64,000 nucleotides of DNA, taken from positions 31,868 through 95,867 of the forward strand of contig CAYUWB010000002.1 of the NCBI GenBank assembly GCA_964448305.1. Direction: 5' to 3'. The position numbers and the translations under genes were made by a program. Shown here piece after piece: positions 25,897-35,204 of this stretch. Numbering within the stretch: position 1 is the first letter of the stretch; every line of letters starts with the position of its first letter. This DNA is from Thioglobus_C sp964448305 (GTDB taxonomy: Bacteria; Pseudomonadota; Gammaproteobacteria; PS1; Pseudothioglobaceae). A model generated the notes under the pieces. The model was not told the origin of the DNA, made no database searches, and saw nothing but the letters and a program-made list of their open reading frames with translations.

Positions 25897-27764
25897 GAAG
25901 CAGCTTTATAAGTTTTTAAATAAACCAATAAAATAGAAATAGAAGCCGGCGTTACGCCTTGAATACGGCTAGCTTGGCCAATGGTTTCTGGGCGGTGAAG
26001 ATTTAGTTTTTGTCGCACTTCTGCTGAAAGTGCACCAATCGCATCATAGTCCATTGATTCAGGCAGAATCGTGTCTTCATTTTTTCGATATTTTTCAATC
26101 TCATCAAGTTGGCGTTTAATATAACCTTCATATTTCACCTGATTTTCTACCTGCTCAATCAACAACCGGTCTTGTAAAAAAGGTTGGGCTGATTCAATTT
26201 GACTGAGCAATTGATAACCAACCTTAGGTCGTTTTAATAGCGTTTCTAAATTGTACTCATGATTTAACTTAACGCCCAACACCTCACTTGCTTGTTGGTC
26301 ATCAGCTTGCACCCAAGTGCTTTTTAAGCGTTGCTTCTCTTTTGTAATTAAGTCATATTTTTGCTCAAATGCCTGCCAACGCTCATCATTAATCAAACCT
26401 AATTCTCTGGCTCTTGGTGTTAAGCGCTCATCTGCATTGTCTTCTCGTAAGAGTAATCGATACTCAGCGCGTGAAGTAAACATACGGTATGGCTCGTTGG
26501 TGCCTTTGGTAATCAAATCATCCACCATTACACCAATATAACTCTCGTCACGCTTCGGCAGCCAAGCATTTTTTTCTTGTACGCTACAAGCAGCGTTAAC
26601 GCCTGCCAACAAACCTTGAGCTGCTGCTTCTTCATAACCGGTGGTGCCATTAATTTGACCAGCAAAATACAAGCCCGATATTTTTTTAACTTCAAGTGTT
26701 TGTTTAAGGCCTCGAGGGTCAAAAAAGTCATATTCAATGGCATAGCCAGGGCGTACAATCTGTGCATTTTCAAAACCTTTAATCGAGTGAATAAAATCAA
26801 CCTGTACCTCATAGGGCAGCGAGGTAGACACGCCATTTGGATAAACTTCATTCGTGGTCAAACCCTCAGGTTCTACAAAAATCTGGTGTGAATCACGCTC
26901 GGCGAAACGCACCACCTTGTCTTCAATCGATGGACAATATCGTGGACCAATGCCTTCAATATTTCCAGTATACATCGGTGAATCCTTTAAACCTTCACGA
27001 ATAAAATCATGGGTTTTTTCATTGGTGTGAGTAATGTAACAAGGAATCTGCTGAGGATGATCCGAGGCCTTTCCCATAAAAGAAAAAGTTGGCAACGGCG
27101 TGTCGCCAGGCTGCACTTGCAATACGCCAAAGTCAATACTTCTGCCATCTAGCCTTGGTGGTGTGCCGGTTTTTAACCTGCCCACACCCAAGTCATAATT
27201 TCGAAGCGTTCTTGATAATGCATTTGAAGGTGCATCGCCCGCTCTACCGCCTTCAAAATTAGACTGACCAATGTGAATCACACCGCCCAAAAACGTACCC
27301 GAAGTCAAGATGACCTTGTCAGCCATAAAGCTTAAACCCATTTGGGTTTTAATGCCCTTAATCACATCGTTCTCAATAATCAGATCATCGACCGCTTGCT
27401 GGAATAAAGATAGGTTGTCTTGGTTTTCTAAAATATAACGAATGGCTGCTTTGTACAAAACACGGTCTGCCTGTGCTCGAGTTGCGCGAACCGCTGGCCC
27501 TTTAGAAGCATTCAAAGTTCTAAATTGAATGCCAGCCTTGTCAATAGCCGTTGCCATCGCACCGCCCATGGCGTCAATTTCTTTCACCAAATGGCCTTTA
27601 CCAATACCGCCAATAGCTGGGTTACAACTCATTTGGCCAAGTGTTTCAATATTATGCGTAATTAATAGCGTACTCACACCCATACGTGCAGAAGCCAAGG
27701 CAGCTTCTGTGCCGGCATGACCACCGCCAATCACGATTACTGAGTAATGCTTATTAATTTGCAT
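25893..27764 (-). CDS. mnmG: tRNA uridine-5-carboxymethylaminomethyl modification enzyme MnmG
   Basis: MnmG (GidA), with MnmE, modifies the wobble uridine of several tRNAs. The 623-aa flavoprotein starts with the FAD loop VIGGGHAGTEAALASARMG. It carries CNPAIGGIGKGHLVKEIDAMGG, the paired motif NEVYPNGVSTSLP and the C-terminal helical tRNA-binding domain. It is first in the mnmG-rsmG-asmA-like-tatD-rluC-ubiA string. The start has no ribosome binding site. TGATACAAT ends 5 nt before it, so the mRNA may be leaderless. Confidence 0.97.
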   Translation of the reverse strand: MQINKHYSVIVIGGGHAGTEAALASARMGVSTLLITHNIETLGQMSCNPAIGGIGKGHLVKEIDAMGGAMATAIDKAGIQFRTLNASKGPAVRATRAQADRVLYKAAIRYILENQDNLSLFQQAVDDLIIENDVIKGIKTQMGLSFMADKVILTSGTFLGGVIHIGQSNFEGGRAGDAPSNALSRTLRNYDLGVGRLKTGTPPRLDGRSIDFGVLQVQPGDTPLPTFSFMGKASDHPQQIPCYITHTNEKTHDFIREGLKDSPMYTGNIEGIGPRYCPSIEDKVVRFAERDSHQIFVEPEGLTTNEVYPNGVSTSLPYEVQVDFIHSIKGFENAQIVRPGYAIEYDFFDPRGLKQTLEVKKISGLYFAGQINGTTGYEEAAAQGLLAGVNAACSVQEKNAWLPKRDESYIGVMVDDLITKGTNEPYRMFTSRAEYRLLLREDNADERLTPRARELGLINDERWQAFEQKYDLITKEKQRLKSTWVQADDQQASEVLGVKLNHEYNLETLLKRPKVGYQLLSQIESAQPFLQDRLLIEQVENQVKYEGYIKRQLDEIEKYRKNEDTILPESMDYDAIGALSAEVRQKLNLHRPETIGQASRIQGVTPASISILLVYLKTYKAAS

Positions 27765-27769
27765 GATTT

Positions 27770-27778
27770 ATTGTATCA
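27770..27778 (-). promoter_or_regulatory. Extended -10 five bases before mnmG
   Basis: The minus strand reads TGATACAAT, five bases, then ATG. The predicted transcript start falls on the start codon. Confidence 0.4.
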
Positions 27779-27786
27779 CCTGAAAA

Positions 27787-27816
27787 CAAAAAAGGCCCGT
27801 TATAAAAACGAGCCTT
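27787..27816 (-). terminator. Terminator of the tkt-gap-pgk-pyk-fba cluster
   Basis: On the minus strand a stem of about eight pairs (GGCTCGTT with AACGGGCC) is followed by seven T. It lies about 20 nt behind the fba stop codon. Confidence 0.88.
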
Positions 27817-27837
27817 TCAAGCTTGATGTTTAGCAGC

Positions 27838-28899
27838 TTACTTAATGTTAGCGTCTAACTCACCTGAAGCATATCTTTGACTCATTGTATCTAATGAAGA
27901 TACTTTGATTTTGTCCGCCTGACCAGCTGAACCGAACGCTTCAAAACGTGCAGCACAGATTTCAGACATTGCAACCGTTGAATCTTTTAAGAACTTACGC
28001 GGATCAAAGTTTGATGTATTTTCAATCAAATGCTTACGCACTGCACCCGTTGAGGCCATACGTAGATCTGTATCAATGTTTACTTTACGTACGCCATTCT
28101 TAATACCTTCTTGAATTTCAGATACCGGAACACCATAAGTTTGACCCATATCGCCACCATGCGAATTAATGATTTCTAACCAGTCTTGTGGCACTGAAGA
28201 AGATCCATGCATCACTAAGTGTGTGTTTGGCAAACGCTCATGAATCTCTTTAATACGGTCAATACGTAGAATTTCACCATCTGGCTCTTTAGTAAATTTG
28301 TAGGCACCGTGCGAAGTACCAATTGCGATTGCTAAGGCATCAACATTAGTTGCTTTAACAAAATCAGCAGCTTCTTCAACAGAAGTTAATAGCATATCAA
28401 GGTCTAATTTACCTTCAGCACCATGGCCATCTTCTTCGCCCATTTCACCTGTTTCAAGTGAGCCTAAACAACCCAGCTCGCCTTCTACAGAGACACCACC
28501 TGCGTGTGCCATTTTCACAACTTCAGCAGTTACTGCAACGTTGTACTCAAATGAAGCTGGTGTTTTACAATCTGCTTCTAACGATCCATCCATCATTACC
28601 GATGAGAAACCTGACTGGATTGAACGCAAACATACTGCTGGCTCTGAGCCGTGATCTTGGTGCATTACTACTGGGATGTGTGGGTACATTTCAGTTGCTG
28701 CAATAATTAAGTGACGTAAGAACGGCTCACCTGCATAACCTCTAGCACCAGCAGAACCCTGCATAATAACTGGCGAGTTAGTTCTATCTGCGGCTTCCAT
28801 GATTGCATGCACCTGCTCCATATTGTTTACGTTAAACGCAGGCATTCCATAACCATTTTCTGCTGCGTGATCTAATAATTCTCTTAATGAAATTAACAT
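27838..28899 (-). CDS. fba: Fructose-bisphosphate aldolase, class II
   Basis: The zinc enzyme splits or forms fructose-1,6-bisphosphate and, in the Calvin cycle, sedoheptulose-1,7-bisphosphate. The 353-aa protein has the metal-binding VVMHQDHGSEP near residue 80, EGELGCLGSLETGE, IGTSHGAYKF and LVMHGSSSVP. An AAAGGAG ribosome binding site precedes the start. It is the last gene of the carbon operon, 27 nt behind pyk. The sequence type fits the Calvin-cycle class of autotrophs, an inference from context. Confidence 0.96.
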   Translation of the reverse strand: MLISLRELLDHAAENGYGMPAFNVNNMEQVHAIMEAADRTNSPVIMQGSAGARGYAGEPFLRHLIIAATEMYPHIPVVMHQDHGSEPAVCLRSIQSGFSSVMMDGSLEADCKTPASFEYNVAVTAEVVKMAHAGGVSVEGELGCLGSLETGEMGEEDGHGAEGKLDLDMLLTSVEEAADFVKATNVDALAIAIGTSHGAYKFTKEPDGEILRIDRIKEIHERLPNTHLVMHGSSSVPQDWLEIINSHGGDMGQTYGVPVSEIQEGIKNGVRKVNIDTDLRMASTGAVRKHLIENTSNFDPRKFLKDSTVAMSEICAARFEAFGSAGQADKIKVSSLDTMSQRYASGELDANIK

Positions 28900-28926
28900 A
28901 TTTTTTCTCCTTTACTTTATTACTTC

Positions 28927-30375
28927 TTAATAGTTAGTGTCGCCCACATGAAGAATCTTCATCATATTGGTTCCACCTGATTTATCTTTATACATACCCT
29001 TGGTCAATACTACCAAATCTCCATCTTCTACAACCTTGTTATTTTTCAGTGTTTCAACAACGATATCATTTACTTGAGACCAATCATTGGCACTGGCCTT
29101 TTCAATACCGCACGGATAAACACCACGATACAATGTCGCTTTACGTAATGTTTGCACATTATCACTCATTGCAAAAATTGAAATATTTGAGCTCATTCTC
29201 GACATCCACAAGGCTGTTTTTCCAGTTTCTGTGAGTGCAGCAACCACTTTAACCCCTAGGTGATTAGCTGCATACATAGTACTCATCGCAATGGTTTCGT
29301 CAATCGCTTGGAAATTCTCATGCAATCGGTGATGAGAAGTTTTGGCAATTGGATTTTTTTCAGTTTCTAAACAAACATCATGCATCGTTTTGACTGCATT
29401 TTCAGGGTAGTCTCCTGCTGCTGTTTCTGCTGATAGCATGACTGCATCGGTACCATCAAGTACGGCGTTTGCCACATCAAATACTTCAGCACGCGTTGGA
29501 ATTGGGTTAGTAATCATTGACTCTAGCATTTGTGTTGCTGTAATCACAATACGATCATTTGATCTGGCCAATTTAATTAAACGCTTTTGCTGTGCTGGCA
29601 GTTGTGGATCACCAATCTCAACACCGAGATCACCACGCGCCACCATAATGCCCGCTGATTCTTCGATAATATCTAAAATAGTTTCTTTTATTAAGGATTC
29701 AGCACGTTCAATCTTAGAAATAACACCAGCATGTGCACCTGCTGCTGCTAATAGCGTTTTAGTTTCACGCACATCATCGCCACTTACTGGAAATGATAAT
29801 GCCACATAATCAGCTTTGGCTTTGGCCGCGATTAAAATGTCTTTTTTGTCTTTTTCAGTGAGCGCATTAGCTGACAAGCCACCACCGCGAAGGTTAATTC
29901 CCTTCTTGTCAGATAAAGGCCCGCCCTGAGTCACTACTGTGTTGATTTTATTTCCTTCAACACTGGTTACCTCTAAAACTACTTTACCATCATCTAACAA
30001 CAATACATTGCCTGGTTTAACTTCTTGAGGTAGTGTTTTGTAAGCAATACCAACAGATTCTTGATTGCCTGATAATTCATCCATATCAGCATCTAAAGCA
30101 AAAGAATCGCCATTATTAAGCTGGATTTTAATGCCGTCTTTAAAACAAGCGGTACGTATTTTTGGTCCTTGCAGGTCCATTAAAACACCTACATAAGTAT
30201 TGTTAGCTTGCGCCCATTCACGTACCGCTTTTACACGGCCTAGATGTTCTTCTTCACTACCATGTGAGAAGTTAATGCGAACCACGTTCACGCCTGCAGA
30301 CAAAATGCTTTCTAATACACCTTCTTTATCCGTTGCCGGGCCGAGTGTTGCTAATATTTTGGTTCTTCTTGCCAA
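28927..30375 (-). CDS. pyk: Pyruvate kinase
   Basis: This enzyme makes pyruvate and ATP from phosphoenolpyruvate. The 482-aa protein shows KILATLGPATD at the N-terminus, RINFSHGSEEEH, the active-site KIERAESL and IMVARGDLGVEIG, and ITATQMLESMI. A C-terminal regulatory domain ends KILHVGDTNY. It is 3 nt from pgk, so it is co-transcribed. Its presence in a Calvin-type operon links carbon fixation to pyruvate formation. Confidence 0.96.
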   Translation of the reverse strand: MARRTKILATLGPATDKEGVLESILSAGVNVVRINFSHGSEEEHLGRVKAVREWAQANNTYVGVLMDLQGPKIRTACFKDGIKIQLNNGDSFALDADMDELSGNQESVGIAYKTLPQEVKPGNVLLLDDGKVVLEVTSVEGNKINTVVTQGGPLSDKKGINLRGGGLSANALTEKDKKDILIAAKAKADYVALSFPVSGDDVRETKTLLAAAGAHAGVISKIERAESLIKETILDIIEESAGIMVARGDLGVEIGDPQLPAQQKRLIKLARSNDRIVITATQMLESMITNPIPTRAEVFDVANAVLDGTDAVMLSAETAAGDYPENAVKTMHDVCLETEKNPIAKTSHHRLHENFQAIDETIAMSTMYAANHLGVKVVAALTETGKTALWMSRMSSNISIFAMSDNVQTLRKATLYRGVYPCGIEKASANDWSQVNDIVVETLKNNKVVEDGDLVVLTKGMYKDKSGGTNMMKILHVGDTNY

Positions 30376-30378
30376 GTT

Positions 30379-31542
30379 TTACTCCGCTGCTCTTTGCTCT
30401 AAAATTTCTACTGCTGGTAATTTTTTGCCTTCTAAAAATTCTAAGAATGCGCCACCGCCAGTTGAAATATAGCTCACTTTACTTTCAATATCGTACTTAT
30501 CAACTGCTGCTAATGTATCGCCACCACCTGCAATTGAAAATGCATCAGATTCAGCAATCGCCATCGCCAATGTTTTGGTACCACCTTCAAATTGATCAAA
30601 TTCAAACACGCCTACTGGGCCATTCCAAACAATAGTGCCTGCGTTTTTCATAATCTCCGCTAATTGTGCAGCTGAATCTGGGCCAATATCAAACATCATG
30701 TCATCATCCTCGACCGTATCAGCAGATTTAGTTTCTGCTGGTGTTGTTTCTGAAAATTCCTTGCCACAAACCACATCAGTCGGTACTGGGATTTCACAAT
30801 CTTCCATTAATTTTTTCGCTGTAGGGATTAAATCATGTTCACAAAGCGATTTACCAACATTGTAGCCTTGTGCTGCAATAAAGGTGTTAGCAATACCGCC
30901 ACCAACAACCAATTGATCTACAATCTTAGACAAAGATTCTAGCACGGTTAATTTAGTTGATACTTTAGAGCCACCAACAATCGCCACCATTGGGCGCTTA
31001 GGGTTGTCTAATGCTTTACCTAATGCCTCTAGCTCGCCTGATAACAACGGACCAGAACAGGCAACCGGTGCATACTTAGCCACACCATGAGTTGAAGCTT
31101 GTGCACGGTGTGCCGTACCAAAAGCATCCATGGCAAAAATATCACACATCGCTGCCATGCGCTTAGATAGGTCGTCGTCATTTGACATCTCGCCTACATT
31201 AAAACGTACGTTTTCACAAAGCACAACGTCGCCATCATTCATTTCAACACCGTCTAACCAGTTCGTTTCTAAACGCACATTAACGCCTAATAGTTCTGTT
31301 AAACGATCAGCAACAGGTTGTAAAGTAAATTCATCACTCGCCTCGCCTTCAACTGGACGACCGCGGTGTGACATTAGCATCACTTTAGCACCTTGTTTCA
31401 TCGCCATTTCAATGGTTGGCAATGAGGCTTTAATTCGCTTATCACTGGTAACCACGCCATCTTTAATAGGCACATTAAGATCCTGACGGATCAATACCTT
31501 CTTTGAGCTTAATTCTAAATCTGATAAATTGATAACTGACAT
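30379..31542 (-). CDS. pgk: Phosphoglycerate kinase
   Basis: PGK interconverts 1,3-bisphosphoglycerate and 3-phosphoglycerate; in the Calvin cycle it consumes ATP. The 387-aa two-domain enzyme has VLIRQDLNVPIKDG, LMSHRGRP, VVGGSKVSTKLTVL, the nucleotide-binding GPVGVFEFDQFEGGT and the terminal GGGDTLAA and STGGGAFLEFLEG. An AGGAG site precedes the start. It follows the DUF302 gene by 17 nt. Confidence 0.97.
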   Translation of the reverse strand: MSVINLSDLELSSKKVLIRQDLNVPIKDGVVTSDKRIKASLPTIEMAMKQGAKVMLMSHRGRPVEGEASDEFTLQPVADRLTELLGVNVRLETNWLDGVEMNDGDVVLCENVRFNVGEMSNDDDLSKRMAAMCDIFAMDAFGTAHRAQASTHGVAKYAPVACSGPLLSGELEALGKALDNPKRPMVAIVGGSKVSTKLTVLESLSKIVDQLVVGGGIANTFIAAQGYNVGKSLCEHDLIPTAKKLMEDCEIPVPTDVVCGKEFSETTPAETKSADTVEDDDMMFDIGPDSAAQLAEIMKNAGTIVWNGPVGVFEFDQFEGGTKTLAMAIAESDAFSIAGGGDTLAAVDKYDIESKVSYISTGGGAFLEFLEGKKLPAVEILEQRAAE

Positions 31543-31559
31543 AATATTCTCCTACTTAT

Positions 31560-31952
31560 TTATGCAACTGACTGATCAATAATTTTAATCAGACTCTGTT
31601 CAACTGGCTCGATTAGTGATGATAAGTCATCGGCATCTGACAGTTGAGTAATATGTTTAGAGGGTAGAGCTAATCCAACTTTGGTAGCGCCATCCTGTGT
31701 ATATACCGAAATTCGGCACGGCAACACTGTTGCCAAATTCATATCCTTCTCAAGGATATCTTTTGCAACCTTTGGGTTACAAACCTCAAACACGTGACAT
31801 TCTTGTGTCAACTCATGGCCTTTACCAGCCAGTGTTTGTTTAATATTGTAAGAATGCAAAATTCCAAACTGATTGTTTGGAACGGCTTCTTTTAAATTTT
31901 CAATAACTTCTTCAACACTAAGTTGAGAGTCTCGAATATATAAATCTGACAT
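31560..31952 (-). CDS. DUF302-family protein between gap and pgk
   Basis: This 130-aa soluble protein carries a DUF302 domain (VEEVIENLKEAVPNNQFGILHSYNI; the conserved HVFEVCNPKVAKDIL; LPCRISVYTQDG). DUF302 proteins are small dimeric proteins of unknown function, often seen in sulfur and metal contexts in autotrophs. The gene is 17 nt from pgk. A terminator-like hairpin and T-run end directly at its ATG, leaving no room for a ribosome binding site. A role in regulating or assisting the pathway is unproven. Confidence 0.85.
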   Translation of the reverse strand: MSDLYIRDSQLSVEEVIENLKEAVPNNQFGILHSYNIKQTLAGKGHELTQECHVFEVCNPKVAKDILEKDMNLATVLPCRISVYTQDGATKVGLALPSKHITQLSDADDLSSLIEPVEQSLIKIIDQSVA

Positions 31953-31980
31953 AAAAACACGGCCCGTATTAGCGAGCCGT
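31953..31980 (-). terminator. Terminator or attenuator between gap and the DUF302 gene
   Basis: On the minus strand ACGGCTCG and CGGGCCGT form a stem (one T-G pair), followed by G and five T, and then directly the ATG of the next gene. Partial read-through would set the ratio of gap to the downstream genes. Confidence 0.72.
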
Positions 31981-31993
31981 AATTTTTTATTAA

Positions 31994-32989
31994 TTAAGCA
32001 ATATGCTCAACTAAACGAAGCATGTTACAAGTGTAACCATACTCGTTATCGTACCAAGAAACAACTTTCACAAACGTGTCGTCAAGTGCGATACCTGCGC
32101 CAGCGTCGAAAATTGAAGAAGCACTTACACCACGGAAATCTGATGAAACCACCATGTCTTCTGTGTACTGTAATGTACCTTTCATTGAACCTTCTGAAGC
32201 TTCTTTGATTGCACCACAAATTTCTTCGTAAGTTGCAGGCTTATCTAACTCACAAGTTAGATCAACTACTGAAACGTCAACTGAAGGAATACGGAAAGCC
32301 ATACCAGTTAGTTTGCCGTTAAGCTCTGGTAATACTACACCTACTGCCTTAGCAGCACCCGTTGATGAAGGAATGATGTTTTCAAATACTGCACGACCAC
32401 CTCTCCAGTCTTTCATTGAAGGACCGTCAACTGTTTTTTGTGTTGCAGTTGATGCGTGAACTGTTGTCATTAAACCACGCTTTAAGCCCCAGTTATCATT
32501 GATAACTTTAGCAATTGGCGCTAAACAGTTAGTTGTACAAGATGCCGCTGAAATAATTGCCTGACCTGCGTACTCAGTATGGTTAACACCGTATACAAAC
32601 ATTGGTGTACCGTCTTTAGAAGGCGCTGATTGAACTACCTTCTTAGCACCAGCATCAATGTGTGCCTGACAAGACTCTTCAGTTAAGAAGAAACCAGTAC
32701 AGTCAATTGCTACATCTACGTCGATGTCGCCCCATGCTAAATCTGCAGGGTTGCGCTCAGCTGAAAGACGAATTTTCTTGCCGTCGATAACAAAGTTATC
32801 ACCTTCAACAGCTACTTCACCGTCAAAACGACCGTGTGCTGTGTCATATCTTAGCATGTATGCTAAGTAATCATTGTCTAATAAGTCGTTAATACCGACT
32901 ACTTCTAATTCTGGAAAATCTTTTGCGATTGCACGAAACACCATGCGACCAATACGACCAAAACCGTTAATACCTACTTTAATTGCCAT
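31994..32989 (-). CDS. gap: Glyceraldehyde-3-phosphate dehydrogenase
   Basis: This enzyme interconverts glyceraldehyde-3-phosphate and 1,3-bisphosphoglycerate. The 331-aa protein has the N-terminal dinucleotide motif VGINGFGRIGRMVFR. The catalytic Cys lies in SAASCTTNCLAP near residue 151, and TVHASTATQKTVDGPS and SWYDNEYGYTCNML are complete. A TAGGAG site lies before the start. Its transcript begins after the tkt terminator and carries a palindrome at 33021-33041 in the leader region. Confidence 0.97.
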   Translation of the reverse strand: MAIKVGINGFGRIGRMVFRAIAKDFPELEVVGINDLLDNDYLAYMLRYDTAHGRFDGEVAVEGDNFVIDGKKIRLSAERNPADLAWGDIDVDVAIDCTGFFLTEESCQAHIDAGAKKVVQSAPSKDGTPMFVYGVNHTEYAGQAIISAASCTTNCLAPIAKVINDNWGLKRGLMTTVHASTATQKTVDGPSMKDWRGGRAVFENIIPSSTGAAKAVGVVLPELNGKLTGMAFRIPSVDVSVVDLTCELDKPATYEEICGAIKEASEGSMKGTLQYTEDMVVSSDFRGVSASSIFDAGAGIALDDTFVKVVSWYDNEYGYTCNMLRLVEHIA

Positions 32990-33020
32990 TTTCTTCTTAC
33001 TCCTATTTACTTTTATTACG

Positions 33021-33041
33021 ATTACATCAAAAGGATGTAAT
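33021..33041. promoter_or_regulatory. Perfect inverted repeat upstream of gap
   Basis: ATTACATC and GATGTAAT are perfect 8-bp arms with a 5-bp spacer, 32 nt upstream of the gap start. It has the shape of a dimeric regulator site, or of a plus-strand terminator since five T follow. Its function is not decided by the sequence. Confidence 0.45.
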
Positions 33042-33053
33042 TTTTATCAAAAC

Positions 33054-33072
33054 AAAAAGGTTGCATGCAACC
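33054..33072 (-). terminator. Terminator behind tkt
   Basis: GGTTGCATGCAACC is a perfect 14-bp palindrome followed on the minus strand by five T. It lies about 20 nt behind the tkt stop, so tkt and gap can be uncoupled. Confidence 0.75.
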
Positions 33073-33091
33073 CCTTTGTTTAATTCTTTAT

Positions 33092-35074
33092 TTAACCGAT
33101 TACTGATTTAGCAGTTGCAACAACGTTATCTACTGTAAAGCCAAATTCTTTGAACAAGTCACCTGCTGGTGCAGATTCACCAAAGGTTGTCATACAAACT
33201 AAACCGCCATCTAGACCAATGTACTTATACCACGTGTCACCAACGCCTGCTTCAATTGCAACACGCTTAGTACCTGGTGTTAACACAGAATCTTTATAGG
33301 CTTGATCTTGCTCATCATATGCATTCGTACAAGGCATTGAAACCACGCGTACATTTGCATCCATCGCTTCAGCTGCTTCCACTGCCAAACCAACTTCAGA
33401 GCCTGTTGCAATAAAGATAACATCTGCATCACCATCACAATCTTTAAGTACGTAACCACCTTTTTCAATGTTAGCGACTTGCTCTGCAGTACGCTCCATT
33501 GGTGTCAATGCTTGACGTGAGAACACCAAGCCAGTTGGCGCATCACCTCTTAAGATTGCCATCTTCCAAGATACGGCTGATTCGATTGCATCACAACCTC
33601 TCCAAGACTGGAAGTTAGGGATCATACGCATCGTTGCCATTTGTTCAACTGGCTGGTGCGTAGGGCCATCTTCACCCAGACCGATAGAGTCATGTGTGTA
33701 AACATAAATGGTGCCGATCTTCATTAGGGCTGACATGCGTAACGCGTTACGCATGAATTCCATAAACATAAAGAAGGTTGCACCGTAAACTTTGAAACCA
33801 CCATGTAGAACCATACCGTTCATCATGTGTGCCATACCAAATTCACGTACACCCCAAGAGATGTAGTTGCCGTTAGCATTATCAGCATTCACTTTAACCG
33901 TACCTGACCAGTTAGTTAAGTTAGAACCCGTTAAGTCAGCTGAACCACCAAACATTTCTGGTAGTAATGGACCCATCGCTTCAATCGCTTTTTGTGACGC
34001 TTGACGTGATGCAATGTTTGGCATTTCTTCTTGCGTTTGCGCAATAAACTTATCCATTTCCACTTCAAAGTTTGCTGGTAATGTACCCGCCATACGACGT
34101 TCAAACTCTGCTGCCTCTGCAGGGAATTCACCCTTATAAGCTGCAAATGCGTCATTCCAAGCTGATTCATCAGCAGCACCTTGTGCTTTATGATCCCAGC
34201 CTTCATATACGTCAGCAGGAATCTCAAATGGTGCGTGATCCCAGCCTAATTGCTTGCGTGTTGCTGCAATTTCTTCGTCGCCTAATGGTGCGCCGTGACA
34301 ATCGTGTGTGCCAGCAAGATTCGGAGAACCAAAACCAATCGTTGTCTTACAACAAATTAAACTTGGTTTGTCTGTTACTGCTTTGGCTTCATTGATTGCA
34401 TTGTTAATTGCGTCAGAATCATGACCATCAATTGCTATTACATGCCAATCGTATGAATTAAAACGTCCTGGAACGCCGCGCTCCATCCAATCGCCAATAT
34501 GGCCATCGATAGAAATATCATTATCATCCCAAAATGCAATCAACTTACCTAAACCTAATGCACCAGCCATAGCACATGATTCATGTGACAAACCTTCCAT
34601 TAAACAACCATCACCCATAAATACATAAGTGTTATGATCAACAATTGTGTGACCTGGCTTGTTAAATTGAGCGCCTAAAGTACGTTCGGCAATCGCCATA
34701 CCGACTGCGTTAGTGATGCCTTGACCTAATGGACCTGTTGTTGTTTCAATACCATCAGCATAACCATACTCTGGATGGCCTGCAGTCTTAGAATGCAATT
34801 GACGGAAATCTTTAATATCGTCCATGCTTAAATCAAAACCTGTTAAGTGTAATAACGAGTACATTAGCATTGAACCGTGGCCGTTTGACAATACAAAACG
34901 ATCGCGATCAGCCCACTTAGAACTTGTTGGGTTGTACTTCATGTGGTCGTTCCAAAGTACTTGTGCAATATCCGCCATACCCATTGGTGCACCCGGGTGG
35001 CCTGAATTTGCTTTTTGAACGGCGTCCATGCTTAAAGCACGAATTGCGTTTGCTAGATCTCTGCGTGATGGCAT
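33092..35074 (-). CDS. tkt: Transketolase
   Basis: Transketolase moves two-carbon units between sugar phosphates with thiamine diphosphate, serving Calvin cycle regeneration. The 660-aa protein has KANSGHPGAPMGMADIAQVLW, the TPP motif MGDGCLMEGLSHES, the pyrimidine-binding YVYTHDSIGLGEDGPTHQP and a C-terminal domain. The ribosome binding site is GAGGAA. A good promoter lies directly upstream. It is the first gene of the carbon cluster. Confidence 0.97.
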   Translation of the reverse strand: MPSRRDLANAIRALSMDAVQKANSGHPGAPMGMADIAQVLWNDHMKYNPTSSKWADRDRFVLSNGHGSMLMYSLLHLTGFDLSMDDIKDFRQLHSKTAGHPEYGYADGIETTTGPLGQGITNAVGMAIAERTLGAQFNKPGHTIVDHNTYVFMGDGCLMEGLSHESCAMAGALGLGKLIAFWDDNDISIDGHIGDWMERGVPGRFNSYDWHVIAIDGHDSDAINNAINEAKAVTDKPSLICCKTTIGFGSPNLAGTHDCHGAPLGDEEIAATRKQLGWDHAPFEIPADVYEGWDHKAQGAADESAWNDAFAAYKGEFPAEAAEFERRMAGTLPANFEVEMDKFIAQTQEEMPNIASRQASQKAIEAMGPLLPEMFGGSADLTGSNLTNWSGTVKVNADNANGNYISWGVREFGMAHMMNGMVLHGGFKVYGATFFMFMEFMRNALRMSALMKIGTIYVYTHDSIGLGEDGPTHQPVEQMATMRMIPNFQSWRGCDAIESAVSWKMAILRGDAPTGLVFSRQALTPMERTAEQVANIEKGGYVLKDCDGDADVIFIATGSEVGLAVEAAEAMDANVRVVSMPCTNAYDEQDQAYKDSVLTPGTKRVAIEAGVGDTWYKYIGLDGGLVCMTTFGESAPAGDLFKEFGFTVDNVVATAKSVIG

Positions 35075-35101
35075 ATAATTTCCTCGAACAAAAACTGAAC
35101 A

Positions 35102-35130
35102 ATTATACGTAAAAAATACGCTTCAATCAA
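35102..35130 (-). promoter_or_regulatory. Promoter of tkt and the carbon operon
   Basis: On the minus strand TTGATT (35125-35130) and TATAAT (35102-35107) are separated by 17 nt. The predicted start is near 35095, giving a leader of about 20 nt. Confidence 0.72.
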
Positions 35131-35204
35131 GCCACTTGATAGTGCCTATTGCAATAAGGAATTAGAGGGCGGTTATAACTCTTAAAAAGAGGATTTTTTA
35201 TTAC

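Noticed and set aside
35170..35200. Hairpin CTCTT/AAGAG followed by a T-run on the plus strand behind the toxin gene
   Set aside because: All nearby genes are on the minus strand and no plus-strand transcript is expected here; the stem is only five pairs.
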